This document shows, in pieces, positions 14,984-24,781 of a DNA stretch of 64,000 nucleotides. Below the pieces are notes generated by a model. The model was not told the origin of the DNA. It ran no database searches and worked only from the letters and a program-made list of their open reading frames with translations. The DNA lies in contig NZ_JARQWR010000004.1 of assembly GCF_030766725.1 (NCBI RefSeq), positions 186,001 to 250,000 on the forward strand, read 5' to 3'. This DNA comes from Flavobacterium aerium. Lineage in GTDB: Bacteria > Bacteroidota > Bacteroidia > Flavobacteriales > Flavobacteriaceae. Position numbers and translations under genes: made by a program. The number at the start of each line of letters is the position of its first letter. Position 1 is the first letter of the stretch.

Positions 14984-15922
14984 ATGAATACCATACCCCA
15001 TTTAGAAGCACAATTAGAACGATTAGACGAGAAATTTAAGGCAATAAACCAAAAAACTGAAACCCATCTTGAAGGGTTAATTTGGTCTAAGCCGATAACA
15101 TATTGGGACTATATTCAAACAGATGCCCTGTTGAGTATCCAAACACAACGTACAACTTTACCCGATGAAATGGTTTTTATCATGTATCATCAGGTAAATG
15201 AACTTCTTTTCAAAATGATTTTGTGGGAAATTAATCAGATATCACACACTGAACTCCCGTCAACAAGTTATTTTACAGAAAAACTAATGCGCATTAGTCG
15301 GTATTTCGACATGTTGACCACTTCTTTTGATATTATGAAAGAAGGAATGGCAGTAGAACAATACATGAAATTTAGAAATACACTTACACCAGCCAGTGGA
15401 TTCCAAAGTGCACAATACAGATTGATTGAATTTTGTTCAACCGATTTGATTAACCTAATCGATAACCGTTTCAGAGCAACAATTGATCGCAATACACCGT
15501 TTGATCATGCTTTTGAGCACCTATATTGGCAGGCAGCAGGAAAAGATTATCACACAGGAAAAAAATCCTATTTACTTCTTGAGTTTGAAAAGAAATACAA
15601 GAAGACTTTTATGGATTATATGGAAGAATATAATACAATCAATCTTTGGCAGAAATTTAAAGAACTTCCAATAGAAGATCAAAAAGACAAAGCATTAGTC
15701 GATGCAATGCGTCATTATGACCATACGGTCAATATTACGTGGGTTATGGGGCATTTTAATGCAGCAAAGAAGTATTTAGATAGTGGTAAGGAAAATGCAG
15801 AAGCTACTGGAGGCAGTGATTGGAAAAAATACATGCATCCAAAATATCAAAAGAGAATATTTTTCCCAGAATTATGGTCTGAAGAGGAGTTGAATACATG
15901 GGGTGAAGAGAAGAACGTTTAA
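14984..15922 (+). CDS. kynA: Tryptophan 2,3-dioxygenase
   Basis: Heme enzyme that converts L-tryptophan to N-formylkynurenine, the first step of the kynurenine pathway. The 312-residue all-helical protein shows YWDYIQTDALLSIQ, the substrate-binding FIMYHQVNELLFKMILWEI and RFRNT-like MKFRNTLTPASGFQSAQYR motifs, and the heme-ligand region TWVMGHFNAAKKYL. Length fits the bacterial family with a short N-terminal extension. It overlaps no neighbour; the M23 gene follows after 19 nt. Other kynurenine genes are not in the window. Confidence 0.95.
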   Translation: MNTIPHLEAQLERLDEKFKAINQKTETHLEGLIWSKPITYWDYIQTDALLSIQTQRTTLPDEMVFIMYHQVNELLFKMILWEINQISHTELPSTSYFTEKLMRISRYFDMLTTSFDIMKEGMAVEQYMKFRNTLTPASGFQSAQYRLIEFCSTDLINLIDNRFRATIDRNTPFDHAFEHLYWQAAGKDYHTGKKSYLLLEFEKKYKKTFMDYMEEYNTINLWQKFKELPIEDQKDKALVDAMRHYDHTVNITWVMGHFNAAKKYLDSGKENAEATGGSDWKKYMHPKYQKRIFFPELWSEEELNTWGEEKNV

Positions 15923-15941
15923 TTGGAAAAAAATATAGAAA

Positions 15942-17171
15942 TTGAAATACGCAGTTTTAACCTTATTAATATTTTTTACAACAATATCTTGTAAAAATGA
16001 AGTAGAGAAAGTAGAAGAAGAAGTTGTAGTAAAAGCGCCAGTAATTGTTGAAGAATTTGGATTTACATTGAATGATTTTAATGTGGTTAGAGATACAATT
16101 GCAAGTGGGGATACCTTTGGTAAAATATTGTCAGAGAATAAAATTGATAATACCAACGTTCATTTGATCACAGAGAAAGTAAGAGATTCATTCAATATAA
16201 GAATGATTAAAGCAGGCAGACCTTTCACTTTACTACAATCAAAAGACGCAAAAAAAGACCTGAAAGTATTCATCTATCAGCCAGATAATATAAATTACTT
16301 TGTAGTTGATTTAAGAGATAGCATTATTGCCTATAAAAAGAAAAGACCCATTACAATTAAAAGAAGAACCGTAGCTGCGGAGATAAAATCTTCGCTGTCT
16401 CAAACCTTAAATGAAGCAGGTGTTGATAATTCATTAGCACATAATCTTTCTCAAATTTATGCATGGTCTATTGACTTCTTCAAAATTCAAAAAGGAGATA
16501 AATTTGCAGTAACCTTTAATGAAAAATATATTAATGATACAATCTACGCAGGAGTAGAAAGCATTGAAGCATCATTTTTCGATTACAAAGGAAAAACAAT
16601 TTATGCATTTCCATTTGTACAAGATACTACATCAGGAAAGATCGACTATTATGATGAACAAGGGAAAGCATTGAAGAATTTTTTCCTAAAAGCACCGTTG
16701 AAATTTAGCCGTATATCATCCCGATTCTCTCCGCGTCGATTCCATCCAGTACAACAACGATGGAAAGCACACAATGGAATTGATTATGCTGCTCCGCAAG
16801 GAACAGAAATCATGACAACAGCCTCAGGAGTAGTTGAGAAAACAGGATATACAGCAGGGAATGGAAATTTTGTAAAAGTAAAACACAATGGAACTTATGC
16901 AACGCAATACCTTCATATGTCTAAGATTTTAGTAAGACAAGGACAACATGTTACACAAGGACAAGTGATTGGTAAGGTAGGTAGTACGGGATTAGCCACT
17001 GGGCCGCACGTATGTTATAGATTCTGGAAGAATGGGGTACAGGTAGATGCATTATCACAAAAATTACCAAACTCCGAACCAATGAATGCAAAGCATAAAC
17101 CTAGATTCACATCCTATATGATGCCTCTAAAAGCAGAATTGGATAGTATTGCAAAAATAAAATTTAAATAA
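15942..17171 (+). CDS. M23-family metallopeptidase lipoprotein with Cys in the HxH motif
   Basis: Predicted cell-envelope endopeptidase acting on peptidoglycan cross-links. The 409-residue protein begins with a lipoprotein signal ending IS-Cys17, followed by a linker with OapA/LysM-like sequence (FTLNDFNVVRDTIASGDTFGKILSENKI) and a C-terminal M23 domain. Zinc ligands His277 and Asp281 (HNGIDYA) are present; the usual GPHxH motif reads GPHVC, with His356 kept and Cys358 in the third zinc-ligand position. The only suitable start is TTG at 15942, because the lipobox would be lost with later starts. pgi starts 3 nt downstream. Confidence 0.88.
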   Translation: MKYAVLTLLIFFTTISCKNEVEKVEEEVVVKAPVIVEEFGFTLNDFNVVRDTIASGDTFGKILSENKIDNTNVHLITEKVRDSFNIRMIKAGRPFTLLQSKDAKKDLKVFIYQPDNINYFVVDLRDSIIAYKKKRPITIKRRTVAAEIKSSLSQTLNEAGVDNSLAHNLSQIYAWSIDFFKIQKGDKFAVTFNEKYINDTIYAGVESIEASFFDYKGKTIYAFPFVQDTTSGKIDYYDEQGKALKNFFLKAPLKFSRISSRFSPRRFHPVQQRWKAHNGIDYAAPQGTEIMTTASGVVEKTGYTAGNGNFVKVKHNGTYATQYLHMSKILVRQGQHVTQGQVIGKVGSTGLATGPHVCYRFWKNGVQVDALSQKLPNSEPMNAKHKPRFTSYMMPLKAELDSIAKIKFK

Positions 17172-17174
17172 ATA

Positions 17175-18818
17175 ATGGCCTTACATAATATTAATCCTAC
17201 TGGAACGGCTGCATGGCAAGAACTTCGAAATCATTTTGAAGAGATGCAATTCGCTTCAATGAAAGAGATGTTTGCTGCAGATGAAAAAAGAGTAGAAAGA
17301 TTTAATATACAATGGAATGATTTCCTATTGGATTATTCTAAAAATAGAATCAATGAAGAAACAATTCAGTTACTACTTAAGCTAGCAAAAGAAGTTTCGT
17401 TAGAAGAAGCAATATCAAAATATTTTCAGGGAGATTCAATTAATGAAACAGAAGAAAGAGCCGTTTTACATACTGCATTACGTGCACCAAAATCCTCAGT
17501 AATTAATGTAGAAGGATCAAATGTTATTCCAGAAGTATTTGAGGTTAAACAGAAAATAAAAACATTTACAGAAGAAGTTGTAAGTGGTTTAAGAAAAGGA
17601 TATACAGGAAAAGCATTTACAGATGTTGTAAATATAGGAATAGGAGGGTCAGATTTAGGGCCTGCAATGATTGTTGAAGCATTACAATTCTATAAAAATC
17701 ACCTCAATCTTCATTTTATCTCTAATGTAGATGGCGATCATGTGATGGAAACAATTAAACAATTGAATCCTGAGACAACATTGTTTGTCATTGTTTCAAA
17801 AACATTTACAACACAAGAAACCTTGTCAAATTCTGAAACCATTAGAAAATGGTTTTTAGCATCAGCACCAGTAGAAAGTGTAGGGCAACACTTTGTTGCA
17901 GTGTCTACAAATGTGCAAAAGGTGAAAGATTTCGGAATTAATGAAAACAACATCTTCCCGATGTGGGATTGGGTTGGAGGAAGATTTTCATTGTGGAGTG
18001 CAGTGGGTTTATCTATCAGTTTAGCAGTGGGATTTGATAATTTTGATAAATTATTGAAAGGAGCAAATGACATGGATGAGCATTTTAAAACGGCAGAATT
18101 TGATAAGAACATCCCTGTTATTTTAGCGTTGTTAAGTGTTTGGTACAATAATTTCTTTGGTGCCGAAAGTGAAGCAATCATTCCGTATACACAATACCTT
18201 CAAAAGCTAGCTCCATATCTTCAGCAAGGGATTATGGAAAGTAACGGAAAAAGTATAGGAAGAGATGGCAATCCTGTGAATTATCAAACAGGCACAATTA
18301 TCTGGGGTGAACCCGGAACTAATTCACAACATGCATTTTTTCAATTAATTCATCAAGGAACAAAATTAATTCCTACCGATTTTATTGGTTATGTGAAGCC
18401 TTTGTATGGTAATAATGATCACCATGATAAGCTCATGTCAAACTTTTTTGCACAGACAGAAGCATTATTGAATGGTAAAACAGAAGAACAAGTTACCGAA
18501 GAGTTTGATAAACTAGGTCTGTCTGCCGATAGAGCTGCTTTTTTATTACCTTTTAAAGTATTTCAAGGCAACAAGCCTACGAATACAGTACTGATACAGA
18601 AATTAACACCTGAGAGCTTAGGTTCCTTAGTAGCTCTATATGAACATAAGATTTTTGTACAAGGTGTCATTTGGAACATCTTCAGTTATGACCAGTGGGG
18701 AGTAGAATTAGGGAAGCAATTGGCAACTTCTATATTGGACGAAATCAATACAAAATCAATTAAAAAACACGATAGTTCTACACAGTTTTTATTGCAATAT
18801 TTTTTAGATAAAAAATAA
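17175..18818 (+). CDS. pgi: Glucose-6-phosphate isomerase
   Basis: Cytosolic glycolytic enzyme interconverting glucose-6-phosphate and fructose-6-phosphate. The 547-residue protein carries the family signatures: [13 protein letters not shown] in the sugar-phosphate site, the SKTFTTQET phosphate loop, [16 protein letters not shown] (PGI signature 1) and [21 protein letters not shown] (signature 2). The conserved catalytic Glu/His region is FIMESNGKS / [15 protein letters not shown]. Length matches the bacterial long form. It sits 3 nt behind the M23 gene and ends at a strong terminator. Confidence 0.98.
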   Translation: MALHNINPTGTAAWQELRNHFEEMQFASMKEMFAADEKRVERFNIQWNDFLLDYSKNRINEETIQLLLKLAKEVSLEEAISKYFQGDSINETEERAVLHTALRAPKSSVINVEGSNVIPEVFEVKQKIKTFTEEVVSGLRKGYTGKAFTDVVNIGIGGSDLGPAMIVEALQFYKNHLNLHFISNVDGDHVMETIKQLNPETTLFVIVSKTFTTQETLSNSETIRKWFLASAPVESVGQHFVAVSTNVQKVKDFGINENNIFPMWDWVGGRFSLWSAVGLSISLAVGFDNFDKLLKGANDMDEHFKTAEFDKNIPVILALLSVWYNNFFGAESEAIIPYTQYLQKLAPYLQQGIMESNGKSIGRDGNPVNYQTGTIIWGEPGTNSQHAFFQLIHQGTKLIPTDFIGYVKPLYGNNDHHDKLMSNFFAQTEALLNGKTEEQVTEEFDKLGLSADRAAFLLPFKVFQGNKPTNTVLIQKLTPESLGSLVALYEHKIFVQGVIWNIFSYDQWGVELGKQLATSILDEINTKSIKKHDSSTQFLLQYFLDKK

Positions 18819-18841
18819 ATAGGATTAGAAATTAAAAATAT

Positions 18842-18878
18842 AAAAAGCACTCTTTATGATCGTAAAGAGTGCTTTTTT
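18842..18878 (+). terminator. Terminator of pgi
   Basis: 15-bp perfect stem AAAAAGCACTCTTTA / TAAAGAGTGCTTTTT with a 6-nt loop and T tract. Confidence 0.88.
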
Positions 18879-19049
18879 ATTTGGTGAAAAGGAGGTTTTT
18901 GTTAGAATAATTCAATGGTTTTATTAATATGTAAATGGTAATTTAACATTTTAGCCGATATTGTTAAAATATTAATAATTTTTTGTCTTAACTTGCAGTT
19001 TGTTAGGTGATTATTATTTTTAAGTGACGGTAAATGTTGGGCAATTATG

Positions 19050-19094
19050 TTAACATTGCCTTAACATTGCAAACAAATAAATGTTACATTTTTG
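19050..19094 (+). promoter_or_regulatory. Direct-repeat promoter region of the TonB receptor
   Basis: The gap 18819-19119 contains the pgi terminator and this region. Two copies of TTAACATTGC (19050-19059 and 19061-19070) lie 11 bp apart, one helical turn, immediately upstream of a -7-like element CATTTTTG ending at 19094. The layout suggests a regulator half-site pair at the promoter. A start site near 19100 excludes the in-frame ATG at 19081. The rest of the gap shows only AT-rich sequence. Confidence 0.45.
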
Positions 19095-19119
19095 CAAAAA
19101 ATTTAAAACACAACAAAAA

Positions 19120-21927
19120 ATGAAAAACATGAAAAATTGGTTGCTTTCAGGATTGCTATTCATGATCGTGTCAACTGCATTTTCTCAAGGAAAGATTACA
19201 GGAACCCTTATTGATGGTGAGATGAATTCTCCATTACCAGGTGCGAATGTAGTTGTTAAAGGAGCTTCAAATGGAGTGACTACAGATTTCGATGGTAAAT
19301 TTATCATCGAAACTACAGCTGGCTCAGGACAGTTGGTTTTTTCTTTTATAGGTTTTGATAATAAAACAGTGAATTTCACTGTTGCAAATGGCAAAACAGT
19401 TAATTTAGGTAATGTAATTTTACAATCGAATTCAAGTGTCTTAGAAGATGTAGTAATTAAAGGTGGTGTAATTGATATCGCAAAAGATAGAAAAACACCA
19501 GTAGCAGTATCTACAATTAGAGCAGCTGAAATTCAAGAAAAATTAGGAAATCAAGAGTTTCCAGAAATTTTAAATAATACACCATCTGTTTATGTAACGA
19601 AAGGACAGGGTGGTTTTGGTGATTCAAAATTGAATATTCGTGGATTTGACCAAAAAAATATTGCAGTAATGGTAAACGGTATGCCAGTAAACGACATGGA
19701 GAGTAGTGCTGTTTATTGGAGTAACTGGTCTGGTATTTCGGATGTAACTACAGCAATGCAAGTACAAAGAGGTTTAGGGTCATCAAAATTAGCTATTTCT
19801 TCTGTAGGAGGAACAGTAAATATTGTTACTAGAACATCAGATAAAAAAGAAGGTGGAACAATTTCTAATGGAATTGGTAATGACCAATACTTGAAATTTT
19901 TAGCAACATATTCTACAGGAAAAATGAAGAATGGTTTGTCTGCTTCAGTATTAATGTCTAGAACTTCAGGTGATGGATATATTGATGGAACTAAATTTGA
20001 AGGATACAATTATTATATTGGTTTAGGATATGAAATCAATGAGAACCATAATATTCAATTAACGTTTACAGGTGCGCCACAATCACATAATCAGCGTTTT
20101 ACAAATCCTACACTTGCACAATATGTAAAAGCGGGTAATGGGAATGGTATTCCAAACAAAAGATACAATAGAGATTTTGGTTATTTAAACGGAGAAGAAT
20201 ATAGTTTTAAAACAAATTATTACCACAAACCAGTGGCTTATTTAAACTGGGACTGGAAAATTAATGAAACAACAAAATTAGCTACTGTATTTTATGGTTC
20301 TTGGGGACGTGGTGGTGGATCATCAGCAACAGGAAGTATAAATGGTATGCGAAATGATAATGATCGTTTAAGAACACCAGAAGGATATATCGATGTAGAT
20401 AAAATTCAAGCCTATAACTCAGGACAAACTGTAATGGTTCCTAATGCTACAGGTACAGGTATGATTTCGATTACAAGACAACAAACAAATGGACAATTTG
20501 TGAACAGTTCAAGTGGTGGTTCTGATACAGACTTTAGAAATGGTATTTCTAAAATTGCATCGGTAAACTCTCATGACTGGTATGGAAGTGTAATGACTTT
20601 GAATAAAAAAATAAATGAAAACTTGACATTAGACTTTGGTGTTGATTTAAGAACATACAAAGGAATGCACTATCAAGTAGTAAATGATTTATTAGGAGGT
20701 AATGCTTACTTGGATAACAATAACGTAAATGCACCAAATAGATTATTAACCTATCAATATGCTGCAGAAGCTAGTGGAAATCCATTTGTAAGTACTTCGT
20801 ACCAACAAAGATTAGGTTTTAATAATGATGGAAAAGTAAACTGGTATGGAGCTTTTACACAATTAGAGTATTCGAATGATGTAATTACAGCTTATGTTCA
20901 AGGGGGTATATCTAACCAAGGTTTTAAAAGAATAGATCACTTTAAATATTTGGATTCAAATCCATTAGCAGAGACTAAATATGAGAATATCTTAGGTGGA
21001 AATGTAAAAGGAGGAGCGAATTATAATATTAATGAACAACACAATGTATTTGTGAATGCAGGATATTATTCTAAACAACCTTTCTTTAATGCAGTATATC
21101 CAAATAATGCATCTATTGTTAATCCTTATTTAACCAATGAGAAAATTACAGGATTTGAAGCTGGATACGGTTTCCGTTCTACATTCTTCACAGCGAACGT
21201 AAATGTTTACTATACTTCTTGGAAAGATAGAAATCTTAGACAAAGTATCAATACGACAGAAAATCCTGGAGGATATAATGATTTTAGAGCGCTTAATGAG
21301 GTACATACAGGAGTGGAGTTAGAAATGACTGCTAAAGTTACTGATGATTTAAAATTGATAGGTATGTTCTCTATGGGGAATTGGAAATACAATGGTAATG
21401 CGATTGTAAATACTTATGATCAAGGAAATAATCCAATTGGAGCTACAAATGGATTACTTTATTTAGACGATGTGAAAGTAGGAGATGCAGCGCAAATGAC
21501 AGCTTCTATCGGAGCAACCTATAAAATTGTTGAAGGATTTACAGTTGACGCAAATTACCGTTTTAATGATAAATTATATGCAGCAATTAGTCCTGCGGAT
21601 TTTAAAAATCAAAATAATAAAGGATCTTTAGAATTGCCAAACTACGGTTTAATGGATGCAGGAGCAGGATATAAATTATTGTTAGGGAAAGACAAATTAC
21701 AATCATTGAACTTCAGATTGAATGTTAATAACGTTCTGAATACATTGTATATTTCTGAGTCAAGAACAAACATTCATGCTGATGATGCAGTAACAGTAAA
21801 TAATCCTAATGGACCTGGACCTACATACGTTAGTTCAAACAGATTATATAGAGGTTTAGCTGATAATAACCAGGTATACTTTGGTTTCGGTAGAACATGG
21901 AACTTCTCAGTTGGATATAATTTCTAG
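19120..21927 (+). CDS. TonB-dependent outer-membrane receptor with carboxypeptidase-regulatory domain
   Basis: Outer-membrane active transporter of about 935 residues. Order from ATG 19120: signal peptide (NWLLSGLLFMIVSTAFSQ), a carboxypeptidase-D regulatory-like domain of about 85 residues (GKITGTLIDGEMNSPLPGANVVVKGASNGVTT), the plug (TPVAVSTIRAAEIQEKLGNQEFPEIL; LNIRGFDQKNIAVMVNGMPVNDMES) and a 22-strand-type barrel ending in FSVGYNF. The domain order is SusC-like, but no SusD gene is adjacent, so it probably belongs to the stand-alone group; the ligand is unknown. The upstream ATG at 19081 is rejected because it overlaps the promoter. Confidence 0.92.
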   Translation: MKNMKNWLLSGLLFMIVSTAFSQGKITGTLIDGEMNSPLPGANVVVKGASNGVTTDFDGKFIIETTAGSGQLVFSFIGFDNKTVNFTVANGKTVNLGNVILQSNSSVLEDVVIKGGVIDIAKDRKTPVAVSTIRAAEIQEKLGNQEFPEILNNTPSVYVTKGQGGFGDSKLNIRGFDQKNIAVMVNGMPVNDMESSAVYWSNWSGISDVTTAMQVQRGLGSSKLAISSVGGTVNIVTRTSDKKEGGTISNGIGNDQYLKFLATYSTGKMKNGLSASVLMSRTSGDGYIDGTKFEGYNYYIGLGYEINENHNIQLTFTGAPQSHNQRFTNPTLAQYVKAGNGNGIPNKRYNRDFGYLNGEEYSFKTNYYHKPVAYLNWDWKINETTKLATVFYGSWGRGGGSSATGSINGMRNDNDRLRTPEGYIDVDKIQAYNSGQTVMVPNATGTGMISITRQQTNGQFVNSSSGGSDTDFRNGISKIASVNSHDWYGSVMTLNKKINENLTLDFGVDLRTYKGMHYQVVNDLLGGNAYLDNNNVNAPNRLLTYQYAAEASGNPFVSTSYQQRLGFNNDGKVNWYGAFTQLEYSNDVITAYVQGGISNQGFKRIDHFKYLDSNPLAETKYENILGGNVKGGANYNINEQHNVFVNAGYYSKQPFFNAVYPNNASIVNPYLTNEKITGFEAGYGFRSTFFTANVNVYYTSWKDRNLRQSINTTENPGGYNDFRALNEVHTGVELEMTAKVTDDLKLIGMFSMGNWKYNGNAIVNTYDQGNNPIGATNGLLYLDDVKVGDAAQMTASIGATYKIVEGFTVDANYRFNDKLYAAISPADFKNQNNKGSLELPNYGLMDAGAGYKLLLGKDKLQSLNFRLNVNNVLNTLYISESRTNIHADDAVTVNNPNGPGPTYVSSNRLYRGLADNNQVYFGFGRTWNFSVGYNF

Positions 21928-21959
21928 TAAGAAAGTTTAGTTAGATTACATATAATAAG

Positions 21960-21992
21960 AAAAGGGCTTGAAGATATCTTCAAGCCCTTTTT
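21960..21992. terminator. Bidirectional terminator between TonB receptor and antiporter
   Basis: Perfect 30-bp palindrome at 21961-21990 (arm AAAGGGCTTGAAGAT) flanked by A and T runs, serving convergent genes. Confidence 0.85.
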
Positions 21993-22012
21993 GCATTCTA
22001 TAATTAAGTGTT

Positions 22013-24256
22013 TTATACTTTGTTCAGTTGCATGGCAGTCACTAATTTTTGATCCCCTACAATCCATAATACATCCTCTTTAGCGAGTATCCAATTGGAT
22101 TCAGGATTGATATAACGCTTTCCATTTCGTTCTATTCCGACAATCAAACCATTCGTTTTTTCTCGAAGTTGAGACTCTCTAATGGTCTTTCCAATATATT
22201 GATCATTATTAAGTTCGAATTGTTTAAGAATAATATCGCTCTCCGTTGTTTCGGAAGCAGTGACGCTATTCTGTTCAAGATATTCATTAAACTGAGCAAT
22301 CTGTTCATCCGTTCCAATGAGATATAATATATCACCAGGATAGATTTGTTCATTGCGGGTAGGAATGTTTATTGTAATGGAACCACGTTTAATAATAGCA
22401 ATGTTAATTCCCATTTTTTCACGTAAACCTAATTCAACTAGTGTTTTTCCAATGATTTTTGATTCCGGTGCAATTTCAAAACTCGTCATGTGCCCATCCC
22501 AAGGTGTTAATGCGCTTTTATTGCGAGAGGCTTCATTGCGTTCGCGATCATTAAAGTTCTTTAGGAAATGACTTTCCAGCTTATTATATGTCGCCTGTAG
22601 TTTTTTAGGGAACAATAAATATATAGTGACAAAAACAGCTAAAGCAATTATCGCAATTAACGGAGAAAGAAAATAATTCAACAACATTCCGATGTAGAAT
22701 AATGTTAGTAAGATTCTAGAAAGTAAAAGGATAATTAACGGGCCATGTGTTCTCTTTTCTTTCCATAATTCTCCCATTGCGGTTGCGGCAACTCTGCGTA
22801 ATGATAATGCCCATAAAAAAGGAGCCAAAATTAAGAGCGTAACTATGGTAACAATAATATTACCCCATTCTGTAGCTTTCGTTAATGGAACGAAGAATCG
22901 AGAAGCTAAAAGAATAATAGCGATAATGATTACCGAATGAATAATAATTTGAATGATATTAGCTCTTAAGACTAATTGCCAGTTACTCGTAGTTTTTATG
23001 TTTTGAGCATTCGTGCTGTATCGAGACAGAATTTTCAACCATTTTCTAGGCATGATTTTCTCCAATTTATTATAAGCCGGTATTGATAGCTTGATCATAA
23101 ATGGAGTAGTAAATGTTGTAATTGCTGAAATTGCTACAATGATAGGGTAGAGAAAATCACTAGTCACTTTTAATGTCATTCCTAAGGTTGCAATAATAAA
23201 AGAGAACTCCCCAATTTGAGCTAAACTCATTCCAGCCTGTACAGATTGTTTTAAGGGTTGACCAGAGATTAAAGCCCCAACCGTTGTACTTATCGTTTTT
23301 CCAAAAATGGTTAATAGTGTGATTAATAATACGGGAAGTGCGTATTCTACTAAAGTATCAGGGTTAATCAACATCCCGACGGATACAAAGAATACCGCAC
23401 CAAATAAATCCTTTACAGGTTTGACAAGATGTTCAATTCGTTCTGCTTTTGTTGTTTCAGCAATAATAGATCCCATGATAAAAGCTCCTAATGCTGCAGA
23501 AAATCCAGCTTTTGTTGCTAAGATAACCATCATTAAACAAAGGGCTAAAGAAACAATCAATGTGGTCTCGTCGTTCAGTAAGTTTTTAATCTTTTTTAAG
23601 AGGGTTGGAATAAAGAAAATACCACCCACAAACCAAAGTATAAGGAAAAATAAAAGTTTAAGTACTGATTCAAATAATTCAGATCCGGAAAACTGCTGGC
23701 TAATAGCAATTGTAGATAATAATACCATCATTAAGATGGCAACAATATCTTCAACAATTAAGGCACCAAAGACAATCCCTGCAAATTTTTGACCTTTTAC
23801 ACCTAATTCATCAAAAGCTCTAAGGATAATAGTGGTTGAGGACATAGAAAGTATGGCTCCTAAAAAAATACTATCCATAGTAGACCATCCTAGAAATTGT
23901 CCAAAGACATACCCTAAGAAAATCATGGATACAATTTGAACGATTGCTGTTATGGAAGAGGTTCCTCCCACCTTCATTAATTTTTTAAAGCTAAATTCTA
24001 AACCTAAACTAAATAATAAAAAGATAACACCGATTTCTGCCCAAACTTCTACGTTGTGAACATCCTTTACAGTAGGGAAAAGAGTAAAATGTGGGCCAGC
24101 TAAAAAACCAGCCACTAAATAGCCTAGTACAAGAGGCTGTCTTATTTTTTTGAATAATAATAGAGCTGCAGCTGCGGTCATTAATATAAGTCCTAAATCA
24201 CTAATTAAGGGATATAAATGTTGAGTAGATTCTGCAACGTTTTGTAATTCATTCAT
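22013..24256 (-). CDS. CPA2 (Kef-type) cation:proton antiporter with two RCK C-domains
   Basis: Inner-membrane monovalent cation/H+ antiporter of 747 residues. An N-terminal transporter domain of about 12 helices (LVLGYLVAGFLAGPHFTLFP; SMSSTTIILRAFDELGVKGQKFAGIVFGALIVEDIVAI) is followed by additional membrane segments (about 430-540) and two TrkA-C/RCK-C domains (about 585-660 and 665-745). No RCK-N/NAD-binding Rossmann domain is visible, so regulation may be by a small ligand at the C-domains. Monocistronic, with a shared terminator. Confidence 0.88.
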   Translation of the reverse strand: MNELQNVAESTQHLYPLISDLGLILMTAAAALLLFKKIRQPLVLGYLVAGFLAGPHFTLFPTVKDVHNVEVWAEIGVIFLLFSLGLEFSFKKLMKVGGTSSITAIVQIVSMIFLGYVFGQFLGWSTMDSIFLGAILSMSSTTIILRAFDELGVKGQKFAGIVFGALIVEDIVAILMMVLLSTIAISQQFSGSELFESVLKLLFFLILWFVGGIFFIPTLLKKIKNLLNDETTLIVSLALCLMMVILATKAGFSAALGAFIMGSIIAETTKAERIEHLVKPVKDLFGAVFFVSVGMLINPDTLVEYALPVLLITLLTIFGKTISTTVGALISGQPLKQSVQAGMSLAQIGEFSFIIATLGMTLKVTSDFLYPIIVAISAITTFTTPFMIKLSIPAYNKLEKIMPRKWLKILSRYSTNAQNIKTTSNWQLVLRANIIQIIIHSVIIIAIILLASRFFVPLTKATEWGNIIVTIVTLLILAPFLWALSLRRVAATAMGELWKEKRTHGPLIILLLSRILLTLFYIGMLLNYFLSPLIAIIALAVFVTIYLLFPKKLQATYNKLESHFLKNFNDRERNEASRNKSALTPWDGHMTSFEIAPESKIIGKTLVELGLREKMGINIAIIKRGSITINIPTRNEQIYPGDILYLIGTDEQIAQFNEYLEQNSVTASETTESDIILKQFELNNDQYIGKTIRESQLREKTNGLIVGIERNGKRYINPESNWILAKEDVLWIVGDQKLVTAMQLNKV

Positions 24257-24354
24257 AAATTATAATTGTATTTGTGTATTCTTAAGTCCAATAGTGATGC
24301 TAGAAAAATATTGATTTTCTAACATAATGTGTTTTTAAAATAATTCAGGGAGGA

Positions 24355-24768
24355 TTACCAGAATGAGGTAAATGTATAAAAAGCAGACAGCAACCTTCCT
24401 TTGTGAAAAGAATATATTTTTATTGCACTTTTTATTTTATATGAAAATGTAAAATCATTCTTGATTGAATATAAATATTCAACTGTGTTACATTTATGGG
24501 ATGCTAAACCTGAACCAGCAAGCTGTTTTTTAACCCTACAATGATTAAAATAAACAAAATCTGGAGTACTAACCTTTTTTGAAAAATGATATAATCCAAC
24601 ACTTTTGGTATGAGCTGAAATTTCTTTTTTGAGAAGAACTTCAGAATTAGTAGTTGGATAAAAATTAACAACTGTTTTAGAAATATTTGAGGCTGATATA
24701 CTGCTAAAAGCAAACCCCATTATAAGGATTAGCCTCCAAGTTGCTAGTATTGCATGAAATTTTCCCAT
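24355..24768 (-). CDS. Orphan small exported protein
   Basis: A 137-residue frame I do not recognise. It starts with a plausible signal sequence (hydrophobic stretch about 10-27 ending SISASN) and the mature part is basic with two cysteines (NHCRVKK and SHKCNT), compatible with one disulfide. A consensus TATATTTG box ends 5 nt before the ATG on this strand, the main argument that it is real. No terminator, no paralogue and no partner gene are visible; the gap behind it to 24257 holds nothing else. A fortuitous ORF remains possible. Confidence 0.45.
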   Translation of the reverse strand: MGKFHAILATWRLILIMGFAFSSISASNISKTVVNFYPTTNSEVLLKKEISAHTKSVGLYHFSKKVSTPDFVYFNHCRVKKQLAGSGLASHKCNTVEYLYSIKNDFTFSYKIKSAIKIYSFHKGRLLSAFYTFTSFW

Positions 24769-24773
24769 TTTTA

Positions 24774-24781
24774 CAAATATA
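24774..24781 (-). promoter_or_regulatory. -7 box of the orphan exported gene
   Basis: TATATTTG on the minus strand, ending 5 nt before the ATG at 24768; predicts a leaderless or near-leaderless transcript. Confidence 0.5.

Noticed and set aside
19081..19119. Upstream ATG extending the TonB receptor by 13 residues
   Set aside because: It overlaps the promoter element and places non-signal sequence before a clear signal peptide.
23307..23792. 161-residue plus-strand open frame
   Set aside because: It is antisense to the conserved antiporter transmembrane domain, and its composition is that of a complementary shadow.
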